Source: Acidimicrobiia bacterium (GTDB lineage: Bacteria; Actinomycetota; Acidimicrobiia; Acidimicrobiales; Aldehydirespiratoraceae). From it: a stretch of DNA of 51,949 bases. The position numbers and the translations under genes were made by a program. The stretch is taken from the NCBI GenBank assembly GCA_022820805.1, contig JAJEEV010000018.1, forward strand, positions 1-51,949, in the 5' to 3' direction. Below are positions 8,073 to 15,838 of this stretch, one piece after another (position 1 is the stretch's first letter; each line of letters opens with the position of its first letter). The notes under the pieces were generated by a model. That model ran no database searches. It saw nothing but the letters and a program-made list of their open reading frames with translations, and was not told the DNA's origin.

Positions 8073-9212
8073 ATGAGCACCGAGATCCGTCCCTTCACCG
8101 TCGCCGTCGGCGACGCCGAGATCGACGACCTGCGCGACCGGCTGGCCCGCACCCGCTGGCCCGAGCCCGAGGTGGTCGACGACTGGACCCAGGGCATCCC
8201 GATCGCGTACCTGCGGGACGTGTGCGAGTACTGGGCCGGCGACTACGACTGGCGCCGCTGCGAGGCTGCCATGAACGCCGTGCCCAACTTCGTCACCACC
8301 ATCGACGGCCTCGACATCCACTTCCAGCACATCCGCTCGGACCACGACGGCGCCCTGCCGATGATCGTCACCCACGGCTGGCCCGGATCGGTGCTGGAGT
8401 TCACCCAGATCATCGATCCGCTCGTCGACCCGACCTCGCACGGCGGGGGACCCGGCGACGCCTTCCACCTGGTGCTGCCGTCGCTGCCGGGCTACGGCTT
8501 CAGCGCCAAGCCGTCGGCTCCCGGTACCGGCATCGAGCGCATCGCAGCGATGTGGGACGAGTTGATGGGCCGCCTGGGCTACGGCAGCTACGTGGCCCAG
8601 GGCGGCGACTGGGGATCGGCCGTCACCACCCAGATCGGCATGCAGGACCTCGGCCGCTGCCGGGCCATCCACACCAACATGCCGGTGGCCGGGCCGTCCA
8701 AGGAGTCGATGGCGGACCTGACGGCCAAAGAGCAGGCCGCGCTGGAGTCGATGGGCTACTACGACAAATGGGACTCGGGCTACTCCAAGCAGCAGTCGAG
8801 CCGGCCCCAGACCATCGGCTACAGCCTGGTGGACTCGCCGGTGGGCCTAGCCGCCTGGATCCTCGAGAAGTTCTGGTCGTGGACCGACCGCAGCGCCCAC
8901 CCCGAGGACTTCTACAGCCGCGACCAGTTGCTCGACAATGTGTCGCTGTACTGGTTCACCGCCACCGGGGCGTCGGCGGGCCGGCTCTACTGGGAGAGCT
9001 TCGGCAGCTTCACCGGCGGGGAGTGCGCGATCCCCACGGCGTGCAGCATCTTCCCCAACGAGATCTTCCGGGCCAGCCGGCGATGGGCCGCCAAGCGCTA
9101 CACCGACATCCGGTACTGGAACGAGCCCGAGGTGGGCGGGCACTTCGCGGCCTTCGAGCAGCCCGAGCTGTTCGTGGCTGAGATGCGGGCCGCCTTCAAG
9201 TTCCTCGACTAG
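8073..9212 (+). CDS. Epoxide hydrolase, microsomal-type alpha/beta hydrolase
   Basis: The 379-aa protein has the N-terminal EHN domain (residues ~4-110) of mammalian-type epoxide hydrolases followed by an alpha/beta hydrolase fold. The oxyanion-hole motif HGWPGS starts at His101. The nucleophile is Asp179 in GGDWGS, and the catalytic base is probably His357 in EVGGHFAAFE. It would open epoxides to diols; the natural substrate is unknown. ATG 8073 is preferred over the ATG nine bases upstream because TACGAT lies 7 nt before it. Confidence 0.88.
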   Translation: MSTEIRPFTVAVGDAEIDDLRDRLARTRWPEPEVVDDWTQGIPIAYLRDVCEYWAGDYDWRRCEAAMNAVPNFVTTIDGLDIHFQHIRSDHDGALPMIVTHGWPGSVLEFTQIIDPLVDPTSHGGGPGDAFHLVLPSLPGYGFSAKPSAPGTGIERIAAMWDELMGRLGYGSYVAQGGDWGSAVTTQIGMQDLGRCRAIHTNMPVAGPSKESMADLTAKEQAALESMGYYDKWDSGYSKQQSSRPQTIGYSLVDSPVGLAAWILEKFWSWTDRSAHPEDFYSRDQLLDNVSLYWFTATGASAGRLYWESFGSFTGGECAIPTACSIFPNEIFRASRRWAAKRYTDIRYWNEPEVGGHFAAFEQPELFVAEMRAAFKFLD

Positions 9213-9247
9213 GCGGGTCGCGGACGGCCACATAGGCACCCGCCACG

Positions 9248-9299
9248 GAATCTCGGGAGCGCAGGCTGTCGCATAGCCGCGCCGACCCACCCGAGATTC
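9248..9299. terminator. Long inverted repeat between convergent genes
   Basis: GAATCTCGGG (9248-9257) and CCCGAGATTC (9290-9299) are perfectly complementary with a 32-nt loop holding a smaller GGCT/AGCC hairpin. It lies between the stops of the epoxide hydrolase and the DUF1214 gene, so a bidirectional terminator is likely. A small mobile-element footprint is the alternative. Confidence 0.4.
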
Positions 9300-9321
9300 T
9301 GGAGCGGGCAGGGGAAGTCCG

Positions 9322-10401
9322 CTAGACGGCGATCACCCGGACCTCGGGCTCGACGTCGGTGACGGCCTGGTTCCAGCGCAGGCCGATGGCGCCGAAGCGG
9401 TGCCCGTCGGTTGACATCCAGTTGCCGAAGCCGGGATCGTCAGCGGCCACCACGATGCGCACCGAGCCGTCAGGCTCGTAGCGCGCCGTGCGCTTGTTGA
9501 CGGTCACCGGCAGCCGGCGGTAGTCGAGGCTCTCCATCCAGCGGTTGTCCACCTGGAAGTTCCAGTAGAAGCACTCCGGCGGGGTGAACTCGATCAGCAG
9601 CGCCTCGCCGTCGGCGAGGTCGTAGGTGCCGTGGCGGAAGATCTGGTTGGGGTCGCCCCAGGCGCCCTGCATCGGCCCGGCCTCGGTCGTCAGGGCGTTG
9701 CGGGCGTTGGCGCCGAGATCGTCCACCCAGCCGCTGAACACCGCCGAGCATCCCGCCACGAACGCGCCCGCCGACTCCAGGGACTTCCCGAACTGCTCCG
9801 CCGACAGCGGCGGGGGAAGGTCGTCGTGGTCCAGGCACTCGATCCGCACCGAGACCGGCACCTCGTTGTCGCGGTCCAGGAAGAACTGCCGCACCGCCAG
9901 CAGCGACGGCTCGGGACTGGTCCGCAGCCAGTTGTCGCCCCGGCGCTCGGGCCCGACGAAGATCTCGAAGCGCCCGTCGCCATCGACGACGAGGTCGCGG
10001 CCGTGCAGGAAGCCGGCCTGGCCGAGACGGTCCTGCCCGGCGCCGTAGTTGCCGGTGAACGCGGTGAACGACAGGTAGTGCACCGTCCCCCGATGGCCGT
10101 GGACCCGGTAGTTGAGCCGGCCGTCGATGTTGCCGGACAGGTAGAGCGAGTCGGGGTTGTCCGAGCCGATCTTGACCTGATCAGGCATGGCGGTGAGCAG
10201 CGGGAAGCGCCCGTCGCCGGTCTCGATCGAGCTGTACAGGCCGCCCCGGGCCAGCCGGCTCAGGTACCGGTAGCCCTCGATCCGGTCCAGGTCGCAGGTC
10301 GCCCGCTCCTGGACCAGGTCGCCGGCGGCCTTGAGGGCGTCGCAGAAGTCGGCCCAGGCCCGCCCCGACACCACCTTGTCGTACGTCTCGACTGTGGTCA
10401 T
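9322..10401 (-). CDS. DUF1214 domain-containing protein
   Basis: A 359-aa protein with a C-terminal DUF1214-type region. The landmarks are PNQIFRHGTYDLADGEALLI, PPECFYWNFQVDNRWMESLD and the late DPGFGNWMSTDGHRFG. This module occurs in many actinobacterial and proteobacterial proteins of unknown role, often alone as here. No signal peptide or membrane segment is evident, so it is probably cytoplasmic. ATG 10401 is preceded by a G-rich stretch that may act as a ribosome-binding site; four more upstream codons are possible. I cannot assign a reaction. Confidence 0.8.
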   Translation of the reverse strand: MTTVETYDKVVSGRAWADFCDALKAAGDLVQERATCDLDRIEGYRYLSRLARGGLYSSIETGDGRFPLLTAMPDQVKIGSDNPDSLYLSGNIDGRLNYRVHGHRGTVHYLSFTAFTGNYGAGQDRLGQAGFLHGRDLVVDGDGRFEIFVGPERRGDNWLRTSPEPSLLAVRQFFLDRDNEVPVSVRIECLDHDDLPPPLSAEQFGKSLESAGAFVAGCSAVFSGWVDDLGANARNALTTEAGPMQGAWGDPNQIFRHGTYDLADGEALLIEFTPPECFYWNFQVDNRWMESLDYRRLPVTVNKRTARYEPDGSVRIVVAADDPGFGNWMSTDGHRFGAIGLRWNQAVTDVEPEVRVIAV

Positions 10402-10524
10402 CCCCCCATGCAATCAAGCCGGCGCAACGGCGACTACCCCGCAGCCGGCCGGCGGTGCCGGGCACAGAGCCTGCGCCGGGCCAGATCCGAGACTTGCCGC
10501 TCGTGATCGGCAATCATCGTCGTC

Positions 10525-12264
10525 ATGGAACAGGACACATCCGCACAGTCGCGCCGCATCCGGTTCGAGCCCGACGACAAGCCGCCTACCGCTCTGACCG
10601 CGGGCATGGGCCTCCAGTTCGCGGTGCTCGCCATCGCCGGCATCGTGCTCACACCCGCGATCGTCATCCGGGCCGCCGGCGAGAGCGAGTCGTACCTGAC
10701 ATGGGCGGTGTTCGCGGCCGCGGTGGTGAGCGGGGTCAGCACCATCCTCCAGGCGGTGCGGCTCGGACGCATCGGCGCCGGGTACGTGCTCCTGATGGGG
10801 ACCTCGGGCGCGTTCATAGCGGTGTGCGTCGCCGCGCTGGTGGAGGGCGGCCCCGGCCTGCTGGCCACGCTGGTGGTGGCGTCGTCGCTGTTCCAGTTCC
10901 TGCTCGCCGCGAGGCTGTCGCTGTTCAGGCGGCTGGTCACGCCCGTGGTGGCCGGCACGGTGCTGATGCTGATTGCGGTGACGGTGATGCCGCTGGTCTT
11001 CAACATGGTGTCGGCCTCACCGGAGGGCAGCTCCGACTGGAGCGCGCCCACGAGCGCGCTCGTCACCGTGCTGGTGATCATCGGCATCGCGCTGAAGTCC
11101 TCCGGCGCCCTGCGACTGTGGGCGCCGGTCATCGGTGTGGTGGCCGGATCGGTGGTGGCCGCCGCCTTCGGGCTGTACGACATCGACCAGGTGGCCGAAG
11201 CGTCGTGGATCGGTCTGCCCGGCGGCGGCTGGCCCGGATTCGACCTCGGGTTCGGCTCGGCGTTCTGGAGCTTCCTGCCCGCCTTCGTGCTGGTCACGAT
11301 CATCGGGGCGGTCGAGACCATCGGCGACTCGGTGGCCATCCAGCGGGTGTCGTGGCGGCAGCCGAGGGCGGTGGACTACCGGGTGGTGCAAGGGGCGGTG
11401 GCGGCCGACGGGACCGGCAACCTGCTGTCGGGACTGGCGGGCACGGTCCCGAACACGACCTACTCCACCAGCGTCTCGATCACCGAGCTGACCGGGGTCG
11501 CCGCCCGCCGCGTCGGCGTCGCCATCGGTGCGTTCTTCATCGTGATGGCCCTCCTACCCAAGTTCCTGGCGCTGGTGCTGGCGATACCGGACGCGGTCGT
11601 CGCGGCGTACATCACCGTGCTGATAGCGCTGCTGTTCGTGGTCGGGATGAGGATCGTCGCCGAGGAGGCCGGCGACTACCGCAAGGGCTTAATCGCGGGG
11701 GTCTCTTTCTGGGTCGGCGTCGGCTTCCAGAACAACCTGATCTTCGGTGAGTACCTCGAGGGGTTCGCGGGCGGCTTCCTGGAGAACGGCATGACTGCGG
11801 GCGGCCTGACGGCGATCGCGCTGACGCTGTTCACGGAGGCGACCCAGGCCCGCCGCCGCCGGCTGCGCACCGATCTGGCCTTGGCGGAGCTGCCCCGCAT
11901 CCGGGAGTTCCTGGGCGCCTTCGCGACGCGTCACGGCTGGGGGGCTCCCATGTCGGCCAGGCTGGACGCGGTCGCCGAGGAGACGCTGCTGACGCTGCTC
12001 GACGCCGACACCGGCGACGTGGCCGGGCGGTCGCTGCGGGTCACCGCCAGCAAGCAGGACGGGAGGGCCGTGCTCGAGTTCGTGGCCGCGGCCCGGGGCG
12101 AGAACATCGAGGACCGGCTGGCCGTGCTCGACGAGCCGACCGCGGACCGGCCCGTCGAGCGGGACGTCTCACTGCGGCTGCTCCAGTACTACGCCACGTC
12201 GGTGCTCCACCAGCAGTACCACGAGCTGGAGATCGTCACCGTCCACGTCAATGTGCCGTCTTAG
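10525..12264 (+). CDS. NCS2 (xanthine/uracil-type) permease with C-terminal ATPase-like domain
   Basis: Residues ~25-435 form a multi-spanning NCS2/SLC23 nucleobase transporter. The functional helix-8 region has VETIGDSVAIQR with conserved Glu264 and Asp268. GTVPNTTYSTSVSITELTGV follows in the helix-10 region. After a basic linker (QARRRRLR, ~441) there are ~135 cytoplasmic residues unlike a transporter. Their layout (LDAVAEETLLTLL, a strand pair, then RDVSLRLLQYYATSVLHQQY and a final strand) recalls a degenerate RsbW/GHKL ATPase fold lacking the N-box Asn. Length (579 aa) exceeds ordinary NCS2 proteins by that domain. The substrate is not predictable. Confidence 0.8.
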   Translation: MEQDTSAQSRRIRFEPDDKPPTALTAGMGLQFAVLAIAGIVLTPAIVIRAAGESESYLTWAVFAAAVVSGVSTILQAVRLGRIGAGYVLLMGTSGAFIAVCVAALVEGGPGLLATLVVASSLFQFLLAARLSLFRRLVTPVVAGTVLMLIAVTVMPLVFNMVSASPEGSSDWSAPTSALVTVLVIIGIALKSSGALRLWAPVIGVVAGSVVAAAFGLYDIDQVAEASWIGLPGGGWPGFDLGFGSAFWSFLPAFVLVTIIGAVETIGDSVAIQRVSWRQPRAVDYRVVQGAVAADGTGNLLSGLAGTVPNTTYSTSVSITELTGVAARRVGVAIGAFFIVMALLPKFLALVLAIPDAVVAAYITVLIALLFVVGMRIVAEEAGDYRKGLIAGVSFWVGVGFQNNLIFGEYLEGFAGGFLENGMTAGGLTAIALTLFTEATQARRRRLRTDLALAELPRIREFLGAFATRHGWGAPMSARLDAVAEETLLTLLDADTGDVAGRSLRVTASKQDGRAVLEFVAAARGENIEDRLAVLDEPTADRPVERDVSLRLLQYYATSVLHQQYHELEIVTVHVNVPS

Positions 12265-12279
12265 GGGCCGCGCGGATAG

Positions 12280-12320
12280 GTGAGGGCCGGACGGCTGATG
12301 GTCCTCGCTCGGCCTCTCAC
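12280..12320. terminator. Hairpin between permease and arsC-like gene
   Basis: GTGAGGGCCG (12280-12289) pairs with CGGCCTCTCAC (12310-12320) with a one-base bulge. It lies between convergent genes and overlaps the stop codon of the minus-strand gene. There is no T-run. Confidence 0.3.
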
Positions 12321-12991
12321 ACGGAGGCAAGCTCCAGCGCGGCCAGCAGCTCCTCGACCCGGCCCTGGATCTCGTCCCGGATGCCCCTCACGACCTCGAT
12401 CGGCTGACCCGAGGGGTCGTCCAGTACCCAGTCCTCGTAGCGCTTCCCCGGGTAGATGGGGCAGGCGTCGCCGCAGCCCATGGTGACGATCACGTCGGCG
12501 GCCCGGGCGATCTCGTCGGTCCAGGGCTTCGGGTACTCGGTGGAGATGTCGATGCCCACCTCGGCCATGGCCGCCACCACCACCTTGTTGGTTTCGTGAC
12601 CCGGGTCGGAGCCGCCGGTGAAGATGTCGATGCGCTCGCCGGCCAGGTGGCGCAGGTAGCCGGCCGCCATCTGGGAGCGGCCCGCGTTGTGCACGCAGAG
12701 GAACAGCACACCGGGCCGGTCGAGGGTGCCTACCTCCAGGCGGGCCAGGGCCAGCAGCCGGTCGTGGGTGAAGCGCTCGATCAGGATCGGCAGCCAGTTG
12801 GCGAACCGGGCCCGGGACTCGATCTGGGTCTGCGAGTCGGTGATGTAGCGCTCGATGGTCTCGGCGTTGAAGGTGTCCTCGAACTTCTTCTGGAGCCTCA
12901 CCGACGCCTGCCTGATCAGCAGCAGCTGCTCGGTGGTGAGCGTGACGCTCGGCTTGCGGGACTCCGGCTCGGTGCGGTCTTCGGCGGTCAT
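12317..12991 (-). CDS. arsC: ArsC-like arsenate reductase / low-MW phosphotyrosine phosphatase
   Basis: The 224-aa protein has an N-terminal three-helix module (~18-80) as in actinobacterial arsenate reductases. A low-molecular-weight phosphatase domain follows. Its P-loop is CVHNAGRSQMAAG (C-x5-R), and later TMGCGDACPIYPGKRYEDW contains the resolving-cysteine region and the DDPSG loop. Such enzymes reduce arsenate using mycothiol or thioredoxin; mshA in this window supports mycothiol. No arsR, acr3 or arsB gene lies beside it, so it is an isolated copy. ATG 12991 gives the compact family start. Confidence 0.82.
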   Translation of the reverse strand: MTAEDRTEPESRKPSVTLTTEQLLLIRQASVRLQKKFEDTFNAETIERYITDSQTQIESRARFANWLPILIERFTHDRLLALARLEVGTLDRPGVLFLCVHNAGRSQMAAGYLRHLAGERIDIFTGGSDPGHETNKVVVAAMAEVGIDISTEYPKPWTDEIARAADVIVTMGCGDACPIYPGKRYEDWVLDDPSGQPIEVVRGIRDEIQGRVEELLAALELASV

Positions 12992-13191
12992 GAGGGCCTC
13001 TCTGAGGACGGGTCCGCGCCATTGTGGAGCGTGGCGGGCGGGACCACCGCCTCCGCAGGGACACATCCGGTTAACACTGGACGAAATCTTGGTACCCATT
13101 CCGGCGATGGGGCGTCTGTATTGTTCGGATGAGACGAGTGCGGCGCGCCGTGCAGATCCCGGCACCCGGGTGCCCACTCCAGGAGGCAACG

Positions 13192-14361
13192 ATGTTGCGA
13201 ATTCGACTGGCCGGCACGCTGGTGCTGGCTGTGGCGCTGCTGGCCGCGGCCTGCGGCGACGACGCCGGCACGACTGCCGAGCAGCCGCCCGAGGCTGAGG
13301 CGGAGGCCACCACCGTGGTGGCCACCGACGGTCCGTCCGAAGCAGCCGACGTCACCACCACCAGCACTACCGCTGAGCCGGACGCCCCTGACGATGCCGC
13401 TTCCGCCGACGGCGGTGCGGACGCGGTCCCCGCTGACGCCGCGGCGCTGTTGGCGTCGGCCACGACGACGCTCGAGGGGCGATCGGTACGCGGCGAGGCG
13501 AACATCGAGTTCGCACCCGGGTTCGGGCTCTCCACGAGCTTCGAGTCCGACGCCGAGGGCGACCTCGCGGCCACGGTCGAGATCCCGCCCGGGATGGACC
13601 CAGAGTTTCCCGGCGGCGCCGACGCCGAGATGCGCTACGTCGGAGGCACGGTCTACCTGCGGCCCCCGGTCGACGCAGCGACGCTCGCCGAACTGGACGT
13701 CGACGAGGCGTGGTACGTGACCGAGCCGGCGTCGGATGGCGATCCGATGACGCAGGTGATGGGATCGGCCGGAGTGATGTGCATCTTCCCCCAGGCGATG
13801 GACGAGACCTTCGAGGACTGCGACCCGCTGGGCGACACCGCCACGTTCCTGGAGGCCGCCCGCGAGGCGGAGATCGTCGGCCGGGAGGACGTGCGGGGTA
13901 CCGAGGCCACCCGCGTGAGCTTCGTGGTGTCTCTGATGGATCTGGCCGGAGACGCTCTGGGCATGGGGTCCGCCGAGGACGACGCCGACGGCGACGGTGC
14001 CTTCGACGACACCGCGTCGGACCCGTTCGCCGAGGGGCTGGAGCAGATCTTCGGATTCCTGGAGGCCGATTTCGAGGTGGAGGTGTGGATCGACGACGAG
14101 AGCCTGATCCGGCGCCTGGCCTTCGACCTGGCGTCAATGTTCGCCGGTCTCGGGATGCCCTCGAGCCCGATCACCGTCGAGTTCTACGACTTCGACGCCG
14201 ACATCAGCGTGGACGCCCCGCCGCCGGAGGCCATCGTCGACGAGGACCTGCTCCTCAGGGACGACGACTATGCCACCTACGACGATGACGACTACGACGA
14301 TGACGACTACGACGACGGCGAGTACGACGATGACGACTACGACGACGAGTACGACGGCTAG
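13192..14361 (+). CDS. Secreted lipoprotein with acidic Asp/Tyr-repeat tail
   Basis: A 389-aa lipoprotein with an AGGAGG ribosome-binding site 5 nt before the ATG. A signal peptide ends in the lipobox LAAAC (Cys19). A Thr/Ala/Glu-rich linker follows (~20-90), then a globular region (~95-355) with alternating strands resembling the LppX/LprG-like (DUF-type) lipid-binding lipoproteins of actinobacteria. The last ~26 residues are almost only Asp and Tyr in D-D-D/E-Y repeats, encoded by tandem GACGATGACGACTAC units. The tail may bind divalent cations or cell-wall polymers; that is speculation. Confidence 0.75.
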   Translation: MLRIRLAGTLVLAVALLAAACGDDAGTTAEQPPEAEAEATTVVATDGPSEAADVTTTSTTAEPDAPDDAASADGGADAVPADAAALLASATTTLEGRSVRGEANIEFAPGFGLSTSFESDAEGDLAATVEIPPGMDPEFPGGADAEMRYVGGTVYLRPPVDAATLAELDVDEAWYVTEPASDGDPMTQVMGSAGVMCIFPQAMDETFEDCDPLGDTATFLEAAREAEIVGREDVRGTEATRVSFVVSLMDLAGDALGMGSAEDDADGDGAFDDTASDPFAEGLEQIFGFLEADFEVEVWIDDESLIRRLAFDLASMFAGLGMPSSPITVEFYDFDADISVDAPPPEAIVDEDLLLRDDDYATYDDDDYDDDDYDDGEYDDDDYDDEYDG

Positions 14362-14432
14362 CTGAAGAACGCAGCCTGGCCCTGCGGTCGGGCGCGACCA
14401 GATTCGGCCAAGGACACCGGAGACCGGCCGGC

Positions 14433-14699
14433 CTACCTTCGCCGGTAGACGTCGCGCCGATGGCCGATGCGGATTACGTGGACTATGAGGCGGGCGTCGA
14501 CGACCTCGTAGAGAATCCGGTAGTCGCCGACGCGCACACGGTAGACGGACTCCTCACCGGCGAGAGCGACGCAGTTCGGGGGCCGCGGCTCCTCGGCCAA
14601 CAGGTCTATGGCCGCTCGAATCCGGTGCTGCTCCTTGCGCGGCAAGCCGGCGAGCGACTTGACCGCGCCGCGTGCTATCTCGACGCGGTACCGGCTCAC
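14433..14699 (-). CDS. relE: RelE/ParE-family toxin
   Basis: An 88-aa basic protein beginning MSRYRVEIARGAVKSLAGLP and containing VYRVRVGDYRILYEV and a final VIRIGHRRDVYRR. This is the standard RelE pattern of a central RVGDYR strand and a C-terminal basic/Tyr tail. RelE toxins cleave mRNA on the ribosome. Its GTG start overlaps the TGA of the upstream antitoxin by 4 nt, as in translationally coupled toxin-antitoxin pairs. Confidence 0.9.
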   Translation of the reverse strand: MSRYRVEIARGAVKSLAGLPRKEQHRIRAAIDLLAEEPRPPNCVALAGEESVYRVRVGDYRILYEVVDARLIVHVIRIGHRRDVYRRR

Positions 14700-14947
14700 A
14701 CGAGTCCCAGAGCAGCCTTGACCTCATCCCAGGGCACATAGTCGTCGTCAGCTCGGGCTGCCTGGAGCGCGCGGCGATCCTCGACGTCGTCAGCGATGTC
14801 GACGAGCCGGTCGAAGGCCTCAGAGTCCAGAATCACCGCGATCCGCCGGCCGCGCCGGGTCACCGAGACCGGCTCACCTGATCGGCGAGCCTCCTCGATC
14901 ACCTCGGCCAGCCGGTTTCGCGCCTCGCTCACCGCCACCTCATTCAT
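14696..14947 (-). CDS. Phd/YefM-family antitoxin
   Basis: An 83-aa antitoxin: NEVAVSEARNRLAEVIEEAR, then SVTRRGRRIAVILDSEAFDRL and an acidic C-terminus that would wrap the toxin. The start at 14947 is preferred over ATG 14962 because TACGAT lies exactly 6 nt upstream and the region between is a perfect palindrome, likely the autoregulatory operator. Starting at 14962 would add only five residues (MYDSY). Confidence 0.88.
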   Translation of the reverse strand: MNEVAVSEARNRLAEVIEEARRSGEPVSVTRRGRRIAVILDSEAFDRLVDIADDVEDRRALQAARADDDYVPWDEVKAALGLV

Positions 14948-14962
14948 GTACGAATCGTACAT
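14946..14962. promoter_or_regulatory. Palindromic operator/promoter of the Phd-RelE module
   Basis: ATGTACGAATCGTACAT is a perfect 17-nt palindrome apart from its centre base. It contains the likely minus-strand -10 box (TACGAT, 14959-14954) and touches the antitoxin start codon. Binding of the Phd DNA-binding domain here would shut off the promoter, the usual autoregulation of such modules. Confidence 0.65.
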
Positions 14963-15025
14963 TCTGCGGCCCGGCGACGCACCACCGTCCGGTCCCGGTC
15001 GGGAGCCTGATCAGCGCAGGCCGGG

Positions 15026-15715
15026 TCAGGAGGAGGGGCGCTCGTCGGGGGTGCGGCCGGCGAGGGCGGTGATCGGCGCCGGGGGCGGGCCGTCGCCGGC
15101 CAGGTCGCTCGACGGGACCGGCGTGTCGAAGCGGGTGGTGATGGGCACAACGCCGGCCCACCACGGCCCGGCTATGTCGTCGGGCTCGTCCACCGGGTCG
15201 CCGGCGCGGACCTTGGCCGACGCCTCGGCCAGCGGGAGCTCCAGCACCATCGTCTTGCGCAGATCCGACTGCGACGGGGGCCGGACCAGATCCCAGTGGG
15301 CCACCACATGGTCGGTGATCAGCTTGAGGGCGTAGAGCCGGCGGGCCTCGTCGAGGATCCTCGTGGCCCGGCCCCGCACCACCACCGACCGGTAGTTCAT
15401 CGAGTTGTGGAACGGCGTGCGGGCCATCACCAGCCCGTCGAGACAGGTGACGGTCACGCAGACCTCGTGGCCTTCGCCGGTGTTGAGCAGGTGGTTGGCC
15501 GCGGCGCCGTGGAGGTAGAGCCAGTCGTCGTCGCGCCCGTAGGCCATGGGCAGCACCAGCGGCCCGTCGCCGGTGGTCACCCCCACGTGTGCGATCAGCC
15601 CGGCGTCAAGGATGCCGAGCACATCGTCGCGGTCGTACCGGGCCCGGGGCGCACCCCGCCGCACCCTGGTGCGGGCCGACGGCGCTCCCCCGAAGTCGTT
15701 CGAGTCCTGCGACAT
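15026..15715 (-). CDS. Pyridoxamine 5'-phosphate oxidase-like flavin protein (NimA-like)
   Basis: A 229-aa split-barrel FMN/F420-binding protein. ARYDRDDVLGILDAGLIAHV leads to a conserved LVLPMAYGRDDDWLYLHGAA strand pair, then HNSMNYRSVVVRGRATRI and a Trp-containing GPWWAGVVPI near the end. The layout matches NimA-type nitroimidazole-reductase-like proteins, which are often general flavin oxidoreductases. TAGCCT lies 6 nt before the ATG, so the mRNA is probably leaderless. The substrate is unknown. Confidence 0.82.
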   Translation of the reverse strand: MSQDSNDFGGAPSARTRVRRGAPRARYDRDDVLGILDAGLIAHVGVTTGDGPLVLPMAYGRDDDWLYLHGAAANHLLNTGEGHEVCVTVTCLDGLVMARTPFHNSMNYRSVVVRGRATRILDEARRLYALKLITDHVVAHWDLVRPPSQSDLRKTMVLELPLAEASAKVRAGDPVDEPDDIAGPWWAGVVPITTRFDTPVPSSDLAGDGPPPAPITALAGRTPDERPSS

Positions 15716-15746
15716 GCCGAGAGGCTACGAGCCGCGCCGTCTCCCG

Positions 15747-15838
15747 TCATTCCCGCTCTTGTTCGCTGCGCTCGCGGGCCGCTCGGGCCACGGCCTCGCC
15801 CGTATGAGCCTCATTCGCCCGCCTGTTTGCTCGGCCTC
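15747..15838 (+). repeat. Dispersed ~92-bp repeat, copy 1
   Basis: Starts TCATTCCCGCTCTTGTTCGC and ends TCGGCCTC. The core pairs CGGGC with GCCCG around CGCTCGGGCCACGGCCTC. Nearly identical sequence recurs at 23721-23814 and 51817-51909 in the same orientation. This copy overlaps the last ten codons of the flavin oxidoreductase gene, so it supplies that protein's C-terminus. Confidence 0.8.

Noticed and set aside
14262..14361. Short tandem repeat as a CRISPR or regulatory array
   Set aside because: It lies in frame within a lipoprotein gene and encodes its Asp/Tyr tail.
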